Source: Ideonella paludis
GTDB lineage: Bacteria; Pseudomonadota; Gammaproteobacteria; Burkholderiales; Burkholderiaceae_C
Direction of reading: 5' to 3'
Length of the DNA stretch: 64,000 nucleotides
Assembly: GCF_018069865.1 (NCBI RefSeq)
Contig: NZ_JAGQDG010000002.1
Coordinates: forward strand, 248,001-312,000
The translations under genes and the position numbers were made by a program. This document shows, in pieces, positions 9,920 to 19,207 of the stretch. The notes below the pieces were generated by a model, which had not been told where the DNA came from, did not search any database, and saw only the letters and a program-made list of their open reading frames with translations. Position 1 is the first letter of the stretch; each line of letters opens with the position of its first letter.

Positions 9920-10860
9920 ACCTGCATCAGTTTCGATTCGTCCAAGAGGCCGTCCGACGGAACCTGAACCTGACCGAAACCGCCAAAGCGTTGTTCACGT
10001 CGCAGCCCGGCATCTCCAAAGCCATCTTGGAGCTTGAGGAAGAACTGGGCATCGACATCTTTGTCCGCCATGGCAAGCGCTTAACCAGGGTGACGGAGCC
10101 CGGGCAAGACGTGCTGCGATCCGTGGACGTGATCATGCGGGAGATCGCCAATCTCAAGCGCATCGGTGAGGAGTTCTCCAAGCAAGACAGCGGTCGGCTC
10201 AGCATCGCAGCGACCCACACGCAGGCGCGCTATGTGTTGCCCGAGCCCATCACGCAACTGCGCAAGCGCTTCCCGAAGGTGCAGGTCAGCCTGCATCAAG
10301 GCACGCCTGAGCAAGTAGCGCGCATGCTCTTGGACGACACCGCGGACATCGGCTTGGCCACGGAGTCTCTGGCCGACTTCGAGGACCTTGTCACCCTGCC
10401 CTGCTATGAATGGCAGCATGTGGTGGTGCTGCCCTTGGAGCACCCGCTTGCAGCGGTAGAACGACTGAGCCTCGAGCAACTCGCGGCTGAGCCGCTCATC
10501 TCCTATCACCCGTCGTTCACCGGCCGGAGTCGCATCGATCAAGCTTTTGCGCAGCGCAGACTCTCCACCAACATCGCCTTGGAAGCTATCGACTCCGATG
10601 TGATCAAGACTTACGTGCGGGCGGGTTTGGGCGTGGGCATCGTGGCCGAAATGTCCATGCGACACGAACCCGCGGGCGGGGACTTGATCAGCAAACCGGC
10701 CGGTCATTTGTTTGGCAGCAATACCTCGCGAGTGGCGTTTCGCAAGGGCGCCTATTTGCGCAGCTATGTCCTGACCTTGGCCGAATTGATCTCCGATCGC
10801 CTCAGCCGCAGCCTGATCGAGCGCGCGATGCTCGGCCATGGCGATGATTACTCGCTCTGA
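9916..10860 (+). CDS. cysB: LysR-family regulator CysB
   Basis: A 314-residue LysR-type regulator with an N-terminal winged helix-turn-helix (TETAKALFTSQPGISKAIL) and a C-terminal inducer domain. The opening MNLHQFRFVQEAVRRN is characteristic of CysB/Cbl, which control sulfate assimilation and respond to O/N-acetylserine. An AGGAGA site precedes the start. Overlap with the chelatase gene and a one-base overlap with the following aminotransferase suggest one transcript. Assignment to CysB rather than Cbl/SsuR is by similarity and context. Confidence 0.85.
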   Translation: MNLHQFRFVQEAVRRNLNLTETAKALFTSQPGISKAILELEEELGIDIFVRHGKRLTRVTEPGQDVLRSVDVIMREIANLKRIGEEFSKQDSGRLSIAATHTQARYVLPEPITQLRKRFPKVQVSLHQGTPEQVARMLLDDTADIGLATESLADFEDLVTLPCYEWQHVVVLPLEHPLAAVERLSLEQLAAEPLISYHPSFTGRSRIDQAFAQRRLSTNIALEAIDSDVIKTYVRAGLGVGIVAEMSMRHEPAGGDLISKPAGHLFGSNTSRVAFRKGAYLRSYVLTLAELISDRLSRSLIERAMLGHGDDYSL

Positions 10861-12050
10861 TGTCTGGCTCCACCCTCGCTCTTGCACCCATGACCGCACC
10901 ATCCGCACCCCAATCACGTTTGCCGCATGTGGGCACCACCATCTTCAGCGTGATGTCGGCCTTGGCATTTCAGCACAAAGCCGTGAACTTGGGACAAGGG
11001 TTTCCTGACTTTGCGTGCGAACCCGCCTTGATCGACGCGGTCCATGAGGCCATGCGTGCTGGACACAACCAATATCCGCCCATGCAAGGCGTGCCGCTGC
11101 TGCGTCAACGCATTGCTGAAAAGCTGGCCCGCCAACACGGAAGATCGGCCGACCCCGACACCGAGATCACCATCACCGCGGGCGCCACCCAAGCGATCCT
11201 GACGGCCCTGCTGGCGCTGGTTCATCCTGGAGATGAAGTCATCGTACTGGAGCCTTGCTACGACAGCTATGGCCCAGCCATCGAATTGGCGGGCGGCAAG
11301 ATCGTCCGCGTCGGGCTAGACCCTTTGACCTTCCGCCCTGACTTTGATCGCTTGCGAGCCGCGCTGACGGCCAAGACCCGAGTGGTCATCGTTAACTCTC
11401 CGCACAACCCAACGGGTGTGGTTTGGGAGTCGGCCGAGTGGAATGCGCTGGCGGAATGCCTGCGCGGCAGCGCTGCCTGGGTGATCTCAGACGAGGTGTA
11501 CGAGCACATGGTGTTTGACGACCGAGCTCACAGTGGCGTTTGGCGGCACCCTGAGCTCGCACCGAAGAGCTTGATGATTTCAAGCTTTGGCAAGACCTAC
11601 CATGTCACGGGCTGGAAGGTCGGCTACGTGGTGGCCCCTGCGGCCCTCACGGCCGAGTTTCGCAAGGTCCATCAGTTCAACGTGTTCACTGTGAACACGC
11701 CCATGCAATATGGCTTGGCGGCCTTCATGGCTGAGCCTCATCATCACGAGAGCCTGTCAGCCTTCTACCAGGCCAAACGTGATCATTTCTGCGCGGGCTT
11801 GGCCCAAACACCGCTGCGACTGCTGCCCTGCGAAGGCACTTATTTTGTGTGTGCGGAGTACGACGCGATCAGCCGATCCTCTGACGCTGAGTTTTGCCGC
11901 TGGCTGACCACTGAGGTCGGCGTGGCAGCCATTCCACTGTCTGCGTTCTATGCCGAACCGCCAACGCAACAACGGATTCGGTTTTGCTTTGCCAAACAGA
12001 CCGCCACACTCGACAACGCACTGCAGCGCCTGAAAACCCTGCGCCCATGA
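10860..12050 (+). CDS. PLP-dependent aminotransferase (methionine/kynurenine aminotransferase type)
   Basis: A fold-type I aminotransferase of class I/II, 396 residues from 10860 or 386 from an in-frame ATG at 10890. Visible motifs are VNLGQGFPDF, the cofactor-region SPHNPTG, and SSFGKTYHVTGWKVG, whose Lys forms the PLP aldimine. It resembles the YbdL/kynurenine aminotransferase group, which prefers methionine and aromatic residues. The TGATG junction with cysB implies coupling, and a methionine-related role would suit a sulfur regulator neighbour, but substrate is inferred. Confidence 0.85.
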   Translation: MSGSTLALAPMTAPSAPQSRLPHVGTTIFSVMSALAFQHKAVNLGQGFPDFACEPALIDAVHEAMRAGHNQYPPMQGVPLLRQRIAEKLARQHGRSADPDTEITITAGATQAILTALLALVHPGDEVIVLEPCYDSYGPAIELAGGKIVRVGLDPLTFRPDFDRLRAALTAKTRVVIVNSPHNPTGVVWESAEWNALAECLRGSAAWVISDEVYEHMVFDDRAHSGVWRHPELAPKSLMISSFGKTYHVTGWKVGYVVAPAALTAEFRKVHQFNVFTVNTPMQYGLAAFMAEPHHHESLSAFYQAKRDHFCAGLAQTPLRLLPCEGTYFVCAEYDAISRSSDAEFCRWLTTEVGVAAIPLSAFYAEPPTQQRIRFCFAKQTATLDNALQRLKTLRP

Positions 12051-12076
12051 AAAAGGCACGACCGGGGTCGTGCCTT
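12051..12076 (-). terminator. Rho-independent terminator of the FimV-like gene
   Basis: The stem AAGGCACGAC / GTCGTGCCTT with a 4-base loop is followed on the minus strand by a T run. It lies 31 bases beyond the FimV-like stop and abuts the aminotransferase stop, so it may slow convergent transcription as well. Confidence 0.8.
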
Positions 12077-12106
12077 CCAGGAGTCAGCGTCTGCTGGACT
12101 GAACCG

Positions 12107-14083
12107 TCAAGGACGCTCGATCGATAAGCGCCCCGCTCCGGTATTCGGAGCGTCGGTCAACTGAGCACCATCCCGGGCCGCCGGGAACTCAAAAGACGTG
12201 AGCTGAAAGCCGCCCGGCGAGGCCGCATCATCCAACTCAACCGGGCCTGAGACGACCGCATCGCCAAGCGGCAGCAAAACATCGACCTCAGGTGCGGCAT
12301 TGCCCCCACCTTGCTGCCACAAATCGCGCGCCAGCGAGTAGAGCAGCAGCACATCTTTGTAGGCAGGCAAGTCGAACATGTCTTGCGCATCATCTTTGCG
12401 GAAGAGCATCGCTTCCAAGACTGCCATGGCATCAAGGGGCGAAGCCCACACAGCCTGCAGGTGGATCACTGCGTCACCGTAGTCCTCCAATGCACGGCCT
12501 TGCAAGGGTCCGGCTTCCCAATCAGGCGCATAGACATTAAAGCGGCGGTTGAATCGGGCGCGAATGCGCTCGTAGGCGTTGGGGTCGCCCTGGCGCTTGT
12601 AGATCTCCAGCAGCTTGGTGTAGGGCAAGGGGCTCAATCCCCCCGTACCACGCAAATGCGTCATCAAGAGGTCGACCGCGGCGTCTTCCTGACCCAGCGC
12701 GATGAAGAAGTCGGCTTGCTGCTCCAAATCGAGCAGCTCTTCAACAGACACTTCACGGGGCACGGCCGCAGCACCATCCACGAAGGACCCGCTAGAAGAG
12801 GCCGTTGCGAAGGACGGTGCTTGAGCGACTGTTCGCTCCATGGCCGACTCATCAGACGCTGGCGGCTCCCACACCGAGGCATCGCCCGATTTGGTCGCGC
12901 TGTGCCGCTGCTCCGCCGAGGACGCAAAGTCATCGTGGCCAGATATTCTGGGCTCCGGCACAGGCCCACGGCTGTCTTGAGCTTGCCCAGACGCCCACCA
13001 CTGAACACCGGACCCAGCCTCTTTGCTCTGCCCCTGCTTGCGCATGCGCATGGCGAGCCAAAGCGCCACCCCGCCAACCAGCAGCAGCAGGCCAGCCAAC
13101 CACGGCAACAGACGGCTTTGGGACTCGGCTTCGGCCAAACGCGAACGCAAACTGTTAGATGCATCGACGGAGGCTTGTCGCTCTCGCTTGAGGTCCGCCA
13201 GTGTCTTTTCGAGTGTCTGCAAACGTCGCAGATCATCACCCATCGCATCGCCCAGCATGGCACCCGATGCGGCGGACATCACTTCGCCACCCGGTGCGCG
13301 CATCAGCGGCTCTTCAATGTCCATGCGCAAACGCGGGCCCGAACCCACATCCAGCAGCAAACGCGCCATTTGCGCATCACTGGGCGCAGCCACAGCCGCC
13401 CGCGCGACGGGCGGCACCGCAGCAGGCTGCGGCGGGTTTCCGGCCAGGGTGATTTCGGCAGCCGGGGCGCCCGATTTGGTCTTGGTGGCCTTCTTGGCCC
13501 GTGCTTCTTGGCGGCGCTCAGAGCGACTCGGCTTGGCCGCTTCGGCCGTGCTGACAGACGCATCACTTCTGGCTGGGCGATCCACGACGCTGCGCGCGCG
13601 CTTGGGTGCACGCGGGACGGGCGCCAGGTCGTTACTGGAAACACCAGACGCCATCATCACCGGAGCGGTGATGCCCATATTGGCCGGGATACTGCGAGGA
13701 GAAACTGAGGGCGGATCAGCCAGCGCGGTAAACCTGCGCATGAAGCGACGCTCACAGCCTACGCTCACGGCCAATTCAATCACGGGCTCTTCAATCGGGG
13801 AGGTCGTCGAGATGCGTGCAATCCAATCCAGGTCAGAACTCCCCTGGACCAGGGCGACTTTGACTTGACTGGCTGGCAGCGTGTTTTCGCCGGCAATGAC
13901 ATCGGCCGACAAACATTGCGCAGTCAGTACTTCACCCGGCTCAGTCCGCAAGGGAATCAGCACATTCAGAGGCTGCCCCAGCACTGCTGACGGTGTGGTT
14001 CTGCCAAAACCCACGGCCTGTGCACCAAAAGCGGTACAGACCAGTGTGCAGCAAATAACTTGCTCGATTGCTCGTTTAGACAT
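12107..14083 (-). CDS. fimV: FimV/HubP-like polar pilus-assembly protein
   Basis: A 658-residue protein with the FimV layout: an N-terminal secretion signal (about residues 1-23), a periplasmic beta domain (VGFGRTTPSAVLGQPLNVLI), and a low-complexity Ala/Pro/Lys linker. A coiled coil lies at about residues 284-322. A single membrane segment LLPWLAGLLLLVGGVALWLA follows at about 326-345, then an acidic cytoplasmic region with TPR-like helices and the DLEQQADFFIALGQEDAA block. FimV proteins organise type IV pili and poles; LysM repeats are not apparent, and the N-terminal domain is shorter than in Pseudomonas. It is monocistronic with its own terminator. Confidence 0.8.
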   Translation of the reverse strand: MSKRAIEQVICCTLVCTAFGAQAVGFGRTTPSAVLGQPLNVLIPLRTEPGEVLTAQCLSADVIAGENTLPASQVKVALVQGSSDLDWIARISTTSPIEEPVIELAVSVGCERRFMRRFTALADPPSVSPRSIPANMGITAPVMMASGVSSNDLAPVPRAPKRARSVVDRPARSDASVSTAEAAKPSRSERRQEARAKKATKTKSGAPAAEITLAGNPPQPAAVPPVARAAVAAPSDAQMARLLLDVGSGPRLRMDIEEPLMRAPGGEVMSAASGAMLGDAMGDDLRRLQTLEKTLADLKRERQASVDASNSLRSRLAEAESQSRLLPWLAGLLLLVGGVALWLAMRMRKQGQSKEAGSGVQWWASGQAQDSRGPVPEPRISGHDDFASSAEQRHSATKSGDASVWEPPASDESAMERTVAQAPSFATASSSGSFVDGAAAVPREVSVEELLDLEQQADFFIALGQEDAAVDLLMTHLRGTGGLSPLPYTKLLEIYKRQGDPNAYERIRARFNRRFNVYAPDWEAGPLQGRALEDYGDAVIHLQAVWASPLDAMAVLEAMLFRKDDAQDMFDLPAYKDVLLLYSLARDLWQQGGGNAAPEVDVLLPLGDAVVSGPVELDDAASPGGFQLTSFEFPAARDGAQLTDAPNTGAGRLSIERP

Positions 14084-14170
14084 CCCGTGAGGCGTAGTTT
14101 GACCTAATTAATACGGTTCACTCTATCACGAATGTTTACATGATGATCCCTGTATGTAGGGGGAAAACGG

Positions 14171-14190
14171 CCCTGATGTAAAAATCAAGG
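14171..14190. promoter_or_regulatory. Crp/Fnr-type palindrome between fimV and the Crp-like gene
   Basis: The half-sites CCCTGAT and ATCAAGG are inverted around a 6-base AT-rich spacer (six of seven positions symmetric). Spacing resembles a CRP box, and the TGAT half-sites resemble FNR. It lies 143 bases before the regulator start and 88 bases before the FimV start, so it could serve either gene. Confidence 0.4.
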
Positions 14191-14332
14191 GCGAGCTGCG
14201 ATGATCTCGCCAGAATGGGAATTTGCAGGTGAAGGATCTGCGGATTTCCACCCCACAAGCCCCACTCGCGCCACCCAACCCCTCGAAATCCCTCAGTACT
14301 CTGTGCCGCGCTTGTCGCGTCAGGGACAAGCC

Positions 14333-15037
14333 ATGACACCCCCCATTCTTACAATCGACGAAAGACATAACATTGATTCCGGCGCATGGTTCTCCTCGCT
14401 CTCACAAGGTCTGCAAGCAGCCATCCTGGCTCGGGCTTATGTGCGTCGCTTGCCGGATGGCACCAGCCTCGCCGCACGCGGGCAGCCGGCAGAGGACTGG
14501 ATCGGTGTAGCCAAGGGTGCCGTTCGAGTCAGCTCGGTCTCCTTGGCCGGCAAGCAAGTTGCCTTGACCTACGTCGAGCCGGGTACGTGGTTTGGCGATA
14601 TCGCCCTGTTCGATGGCCTGCCCCGAACTCACGACGCATCCGCACATGGTCCAACCACCTTGCTCGTGATCAGAAAACCAGATTTCAAGGAATTGCTGGC
14701 CCAGCATATCGAGTTGTACGAGGCGCTCTTGCGTTTGAACTGTCGCCGTCTGCGACTGATGTTCAATCTGATCGAAGACCTGAACACCAAACCACTTCGC
14801 GCCAGACTGGCCAAACAATTGCTATTGCTGGCCAAGAGTTACGGCATTGCCCAAGGCGAAGAGATTCGGATCGGCTTGCAATTGGCTCAAGAGGACCTGG
14901 CCCAGTTGCTTGGAGCGTCGCGACAACGCGTGAACCAGGAACTCAAGGAATTGGAGCGCGATGGCGTCCTCAGGGTCGAGCCCACTCGCTTGGTGGTTCT
15001 GTCGCGCGACAAATTGCTGGCGGCCGCCGAAAAGTAA
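14333..15037 (+). CDS. Crp/Fnr-family transcriptional regulator
   Basis: A 234-residue regulator with an N-terminal cyclic-nucleotide-type beta-roll (about residues 20-130), a dimer helix, and a C-terminal winged helix containing QEDLAQLLGASRQRVNQEL. The phosphate-binding cassette reads FGDIALFDGLPRTHDASA, which lacks the canonical GE and R-x-A residues for cAMP, and there is no Fnr cysteine cluster, so the ligand is unknown. The ATG at 14333 follows AGGGA and removes a 44-residue non-family extension. The APH-kinase gene follows after 30 bases, so this regulator leads that operon and may control it. Confidence 0.87.
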   Translation: MTPPILTIDERHNIDSGAWFSSLSQGLQAAILARAYVRRLPDGTSLAARGQPAEDWIGVAKGAVRVSSVSLAGKQVALTYVEPGTWFGDIALFDGLPRTHDASAHGPTTLLVIRKPDFKELLAQHIELYEALLRLNCRRLRLMFNLIEDLNTKPLRARLAKQLLLLAKSYGIAQGEEIRIGLQLAQEDLAQLLGASRQRVNQELKELERDGVLRVEPTRLVVLSRDKLLAAAEK

Positions 15038-15067
15038 TCAGCCGGATTCCTCCGGCAGGAGGAAATC

Positions 15068-16144
15068 ATGGATCAGTACATCGGCACGCGCCCCGTCGCT
15101 GAGGCACACCAGTTCGACCTCATCGCACTCGAGCATTGGCTGAGTGCCCATCTGCCTGGCTTTGCGGGCCCGGTCAGCGTAGAGCAATTCAAGGGCGGTC
15201 AATCGAACCCCACCTTTAAGTTGGTCACGCCGTCCAAAGCCTATGTCATGCGGGCCAAGCCGGGGCCGGTCGCCAAGCTGCTGCCGTCGGCACACGCCAT
15301 TGAGCGGGAGTTTCGGGTGATGCAGGCCTTGCGCCAGTCTGCCGTACCCGTGGCGCAAATGCATGTGCTTTGCGAGGACGAGTCTGTCATCGGCCGTACC
15401 TTTTATGTGATGGAGTTTGTCGAAGGCAGAGTGTTCTGGGACCCTTCCCTGCCGAGTCACAGCGTGGCGGAGCGCAGCGCTCTCTACGACGACATGAACC
15501 GGGTGATCGCCGCACTGCACAGTGTGGACTGGGCGGCTGCAGGACTGGCCAGCTATGGCAAACCGGGTAGCTACTTCGAGCGACAGATTGGTCGCTGGAG
15601 CAAGCAGTACCTAGCCTCGGTCACGGGCCCCAATCCGGCGATGGACAAGCTCTTGACCTGGCTGCCTGAACACCTGCCGGCCAGCGCCAAGGACGAATCG
15701 CGCGTCGCCATCGTCCACGGCGACTATCGTCTCGATAACCTGATTTTCCACCCGACTGAGCCGCGTGTATTGGCGGTTTTGGACTGGGAGCTCTCCACCC
15801 TAGGCCACCCCCTGGCTGACTTCAGCTACCACTGCATGGCTTGGCACATCCCGCCGGGCACCTTCAGAGGCATGGCCGGCCTGGACTTCATGGCGCAAGG
15901 CATCCCAACGGAGAGGGCTTACGTTGAGCGTTATGCCGAGCGAACCGGCTGGGGCAATGTCGACAGCCTGATGGCCGACTGGAACTTCTATTTGGCCTAC
16001 AACCTGTTCCGCATCGCCGCCATTGCCCAAGGCATTGCCAAGCGAGTCGAAGCGGGCACAGCGGCCAGCGCTCAAGCCCGCGCCACCGGCGCCGCGGCGC
16101 CTGCCCTAGCCGATTTGGCATGGGGCTTTGCCCAGAAATTTTGA
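15068..16144 (+). CDS. APH-family phosphotransferase (ACAD10/11-kinase type)
   Basis: A 358-residue aminoglycoside-phosphotransferase-fold kinase. The nucleotide loop region [15 protein letters not shown], the catalytic loop [14 protein letters not shown] (Asp base, Asn) and the metal-binding [15 protein letters not shown] are all intact. This subgroup resembles the kinase domain fused to acyl-CoA dehydrogenase in human ACAD10/11 and LvaA of levulinate catabolism, which phosphorylates 4-hydroxyacyl-CoA; it is not a drug-resistance gene. A GGAGG site precedes the start, and the acyl-CoA dehydrogenase follows after 34 bases, supporting a two-enzyme step. Confidence 0.87.
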   Translation: MDQYIGTRPVAEAHQFDLIALEHWLSAHLPGFAGPVSVEQFKGGQSNPTFKLVTPSKAYVMRAKPGPVAKLLPSAHAIEREFRVMQALRQSAVPVAQMHVLCEDESVIGRTFYVMEFVEGRVFWDPSLPSHSVAERSALYDDMNRVIAALHSVDWAAAGLASYGKPGSYFERQIGRWSKQYLASVTGPNPAMDKLLTWLPEHLPASAKDESRVAIVHGDYRLDNLIFHPTEPRVLAVLDWELSTLGHPLADFSYHCMAWHIPPGTFRGMAGLDFMAQGIPTERAYVERYAERTGWGNVDSLMADWNFYLAYNLFRIAAIAQGIAKRVEAGTAASAQARATGAAAPALADLAWGFAQKF

Positions 16145-16178
16145 CTTCCACTTCACCCCTCAACCCCAAGGACCTCGC

Positions 16179-17396
16179 ATGGACTTCGGCTACTCCCCCC
16201 GCACGCAGGAACTTCAGGCCGCTGTGCGAGCCTTTATGGATGAGCACATTTACCCCAACGAGGCCCGTTACTGGGCTGAACTGGAGGCCAACACCCAAGC
16301 CGGCAAGCGCTGGTCCCCTCTGCAAGTCATTGAAGACCTGAAGCCCAAAGCGCGTGCGGCGGGGCTGTGGAATCTGTTCTTGCCTGAGAGTGAGCTGGGC
16401 GCCGGTCTGACCAACCAAGAGTACGCTCCCCAGGCTGAAATCATGGGCCGCGTGCCTTGGGCCAGCGAGGTCTTCAATTGCTCGGCGCCCGACACCGGCA
16501 ATATGGAGGTCTTGGTGCGCTACGGCAGTGAGGCCCACAAAGCCGAGTGGCTGGCGCCATTACTGCGCGGCGAAATCCGCAGCGGCTTCGCCATGACCGA
16601 GCCCGCTGTGGCCTCGTCCGACGCGACCAATATCGAGGCGCGCATCGAGCGTGACGGCGACGAGTACGTCATCAATGGCCGCAAGTGGTGGACCAGCGGC
16701 GCTGGCGACCCGCGCTGCAAAGTCCTGATTTTCATGGGCAAGACCGACCCGACGGCACCGCGGCATTCCCAGCAGTCCATGATCTTGGTGCCCATGGACA
16801 GCCCGGGCTTGAAAGTGCTGCGTCCCTTGAGCGTGATGGGCTACGACGACGCGCCCCATGGCCACATGGAGATTGACTTCCAGAATGTCCGTGTCCCCGC
16901 CAGCAATCTTTTGCTGGGCGAAGGTCGGGGCTTTGAGATTGCTCAGGGCCGCCTGGGGCCTGGCCGCATCCACCATTGCATGCGGCTGATCGGACTGGCC
17001 GAGCGCTCACTGGAGTTGATGTGCAAGCGCGCGGTGTCGCGCACGGCATTTGGCAAGACGGTCGCCCAGCAAACCGTGACCCAAGAGCGCATTGCCGAAG
17101 CCCGCTGCATGATCGACCAAGCCCGCTTGCTGACCTTGAAGGCCGCCTGGATGATGGACGTGGCCGGCAACAAGAGCGCCAAGGCGGAGATCGCGATGAT
17201 CAAGGTGGTGGCGCCCCAAATGGCCTGCCAGGTCATTGACTGGGCGATTCAGGTGCACGGCGCGGCCGGCCTGAGCCAGGATGTGCCACTGCCCTACTAC
17301 TACACCTTGGCGCGCACCTTGCGCTTTGCCGATGGCCCCGACGAGGTCCACCGCAATGCGATTGCCAAAATGGAGTTGGGCCGCTACAGCGCCTGA
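16179..17396 (+). CDS. Acyl-CoA dehydrogenase family protein (ACAD11/LvaC-like)
   Basis: A 405-residue flavoprotein of the acyl-CoA dehydrogenase superfamily. Motifs include [16 protein letters not shown] (flavin/substrate loop), [20 protein letters not shown], and the C-terminal [20 protein letters not shown]. The sequence matches the long-chain ACAD10/11 group rather than short-chain enzymes. With the preceding kinase it probably handles hydroxyacyl-CoA substrates: the kinase phosphorylates and the dehydrogenase homologue eliminates phosphate. The ATG at 16179 has an AAGGAC site; an upstream frame overlaps the kinase. Its 3' end overlaps the convergent next gene by 13 bases. Confidence 0.9.
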   Translation: MDFGYSPRTQELQAAVRAFMDEHIYPNEARYWAELEANTQAGKRWSPLQVIEDLKPKARAAGLWNLFLPESELGAGLTNQEYAPQAEIMGRVPWASEVFNCSAPDTGNMEVLVRYGSEAHKAEWLAPLLRGEIRSGFAMTEPAVASSDATNIEARIERDGDEYVINGRKWWTSGAGDPRCKVLIFMGKTDPTAPRHSQQSMILVPMDSPGLKVLRPLSVMGYDDAPHGHMEIDFQNVRVPASNLLLGEGRGFEIAQGRLGPGRIHHCMRLIGLAERSLELMCKRAVSRTAFGKTVAQQTVTQERIAEARCMIDQARLLTLKAAWMMDVAGNKSAKAEIAMIKVVAPQMACQVIDWAIQVHGAAGLSQDVPLPYYYTLARTLRFADGPDEVHRNAIAKMELGRYSA

Positions 17397-18067
17397 GGCT
17401 GGCTCTCTGAGAACGGCATGGCCTGCTGCCATGCCGACTCAAACACGGCGACCGCGGCTTCCAGGCGGTCGGGGCATGGCGTGTCCATTTGCACCCGCCA
17501 GACCAACTCACCACGCTTGACCATCAGCGCCATCGCTGGGGTGTTGGGCCAGCCCTCCCGCAGCCCTTCAGGCACGCCTGCGAAGGCCAGCAAGCGAGAG
17601 GCAAAGGGCTCAGCCAACCAATCCCCCATCCAGCCTGGCACATTGCCCACGGCTTCAAAAGGCCCGCCCAGAGCTCCCAAGCGTCTGGGACTCAAGTGGT
17701 GGCCCATGGCCAGCCATCGCATCTCTTCTGGCAGGTGTTCATCCAACTGGGTTTTGACGCCTTGGGTCGACTGCGCAAAGACCTGCTGCTCCAGTTGAGC
17801 CATTAAGCCAGCGGGCATGAGCACTGCGAAAGTTTGCGGGTCGATGCCCACCATGGCGCGCAGGCGCAACTCATGGCCAGACAAGTAGCTGCGCTGAGAA
17901 ACGCCCCACTCCAGGCGCCAAGGGCTGCGGCCACCAGGCTCGATCACAAAGCCTTCGCCGTCCCGATTTCGTTTCAAGGTCCAGCCGCGCGCTGCACACC
18001 GTTTGCGCAGCGCCGCTGACGCGGCGCTGGCATCGTTCCCAAACCAATGGCCAAGCAGGCTCATCAT
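17384..18067 (-). CDS. Hypothetical protein
   Basis: A 227-residue protein that I do not recognise. It has no signal peptide or membrane segment. It is tryptophan-rich and starts [20 protein letters not shown]. The middle resembles a sensing/binding fold: alternating strands around [19 protein letters not shown], then a helix-rich C-terminus. I placed the start at the first of two ATGs (18067); a TTG at 18106 with an AAGG upstream would add 13 residues. It is convergent with the acyl-CoA dehydrogenase gene, overlapping it by 13 bases, and has no co-directional neighbour. Confidence 0.7.
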   Translation of the reverse strand: MMSLLGHWFGNDASAASAALRKRCAARGWTLKRNRDGEGFVIEPGGRSPWRLEWGVSQRSYLSGHELRLRAMVGIDPQTFAVLMPAGLMAQLEQQVFAQSTQGVKTQLDEHLPEEMRWLAMGHHLSPRRLGALGGPFEAVGNVPGWMGDWLAEPFASRLLAFAGVPEGLREGWPNTPAMALMVKRGELVWRVQMDTPCPDRLEAAVAVFESAWQQAMPFSESQPQAL

Positions 18068-18298
18068 GCTGGAGTCAACCCCGTTGGAGGAGCGTGAAGT
18101 CTGCAAGTGTCACCTTCAGGCAAGCGGCAATGCGCTGCGAAACTCATGGGTTCATGCACCTCATCCCAGGTGCGCTTGATGGCTTATCGGCATCTGCGCC
18201 AAAGACCAAAAGGATTATTTGAAGCCATTGGTAACGCGGCAAAAGCTCAGGCTGTGGCCTCTGACCCATTGGCCCGTCCTTTTCGGGACGAGAGACAC

Positions 18299-18304
18299 TA
18301 GAAT
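18299..18304 (+). promoter_or_regulatory. Candidate -10 of tRNA-Arg
   Basis: TAGAAT lies 12 bases before the mature tRNA 5' end. No clear -35 is visible at the right distance. Confidence 0.3.
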
Positions 18305-18315
18305 CGCGCCCTTCA

Positions 18316-18392
18316 CTGCCCGTAGCTCAACTGGATAGAGCAGCTGCCTTCTAAGCAGCAGGTCGGGGGTTCGAGTCCCTCCGGGCAGGCCA
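18316..18392 (+). tRNA. tRNA-Arg (anticodon TCT)
   Basis: A complete 77-base cloverleaf. The acceptor stem CTGCCCG pairs with CGGGCAG, followed by discriminator G and an encoded CCA. The D-arm contains AGCTCAACTGGATAGAGC, the anticodon stem GCTGC/GCAGC carries the loop CTTCTAA (anticodon TCT), and the T-loop is TTCGAGT. A strong bidirectional terminator follows. Confidence 0.97.
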
Positions 18393-18421
18393 CAACGCAG
18401 GCCTGTAGCAGTGCCGCCGCG

Positions 18422-18456
18422 AAAAAAAAGCGCCTTCGATATGAAGGCGCTTTTTT
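18422..18456. terminator. Bidirectional terminator between two tRNA genes
   Basis: The stem AAAAAGCGCCTTC / GAAGGCGCTTTTT has A and T tracts on both sides, so it works as a hairpin-plus-T terminator in both directions. It separates convergent tRNA-Arg (+) and tRNA-Pro (-). Confidence 0.9.
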
Positions 18457-18482
18457 GGGCTTTCGAGAAAGCCTGAAGAGAA

Positions 18483-18559
18483 TGGTCGGGGCGGCGGGAT
18501 TCGAACTCGCGACCCTCTGCTCCCAAAGCAGATGCGCTACCAGGCTGCGCTACGCCCCG
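18483..18559 (-). tRNA. tRNA-Pro (anticodon TGG)
   Basis: A complete 77-base cloverleaf on the minus strand. The acceptor CGGGGCG pairs with CGCCCCG, then discriminator A and an encoded CCA. The anticodon stem TCTGC/GCAGA carries the loop TTTGGGA (anticodon TGG), and the T-loop is TTCGAAT. It is upstream of the bidirectional terminator and downstream of rraA, so it may share the rraA transcript. Confidence 0.97.
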
Positions 18560-18595
18560 ACTAAGCTGCGCATTCTAGCCTGAGAAATCGCTGTT

Positions 18596-19099
18596 TCAGC
18601 GCGCGGGCATCACAACAATGCCATCTTCATCCGCCACCAGCCATTCGCCGGGGCGAATCCAAACCTCACCACACTGCACCGGCACATCACGCTGGCCTTG
18701 GTTTTGGCGGTCTGTGGGCATGGGGATCAAGCCCATCGCACGCAGGCCGATCGCGCATTGCGCCAACTCCGCCTTGTCGCGCACCGCCCCGATCACCACC
18801 ACGCCGGCCCAGCCGTTCTTGGCGGCGTCCGCCGCCAGGTTGCCACCGATCAGCGAGCGGCGCAAAGAGCTCCCGCCATCCACCACCAGCACGCGCCCCA
18901 GGCCCGGTGATTGCACGGCCTCTTTGACGCGCGAGTTGTCTTCGAGGCAGCGCACCGTGGAGATCTCGCCCTCAAATCGAACAACGCCACCGTAATCGGT
19001 GAACCAGGGTGGCAGGACGCGAAAACTGCCGGAGGAATCGCTTTTGTAGGTGTCGCACAAATCGCAAGTCGACGACGAAAGTGTGTTCATGAGTCTCAT
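18596..19099 (-). CDS. rraA: RraA-family protein (ribonuclease E activity regulator / HMG aldolase fold)
   Basis: A 167-residue RraA-family protein. The pattern TCDLCDTY near the N-terminus, GGVVRFEGEISTVRCLEDN, and GRVLVVDGGSSLRRSLIGGN are typical, the last containing residues that form the family's anion/substrate pocket. RraA of E. coli inhibits RNase E; relatives are 4-hydroxy-4-methyl-2-oxoglutarate aldolases, and sequence alone does not separate the two here. The ATG at 19099 has AGGA close upstream; a second ATG at 19090 is possible. The tRNA-Pro gene lies 36 bases downstream. Confidence 0.88.
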   Translation of the reverse strand: MRLMNTLSSSTCDLCDTYKSDSSGSFRVLPPWFTDYGGVVRFEGEISTVRCLEDNSRVKEAVQSPGLGRVLVVDGGSSLRRSLIGGNLAADAAKNGWAGVVVIGAVRDKAELAQCAIGLRAMGLIPMPTDRQNQGQRDVPVQCGEVWIRPGEWLVADEDGIVVMPAR

Positions 19100-19207
19100 A
19101 GTCCTTGAATGCGGGTCAGCCCAAGCCTAGCGCAGATGCCCCACAACAAATTGACAGTCCGGCAATGGCCGCAGGCCCCAGGCAACTCAGCCTGATTTGC
19201 TGGCCAA

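Noticed and set aside
15068-16144. Reading the APH-family kinase as an aminoglycoside-resistance gene
   Set aside because: Operon context with acyl-CoA dehydrogenase and ACAD10/11-type motifs point to metabolism.
19151-19156. TTGACA before yedA as a -35
   Set aside because: No -10 hexamer lies 16-18 bases downstream.
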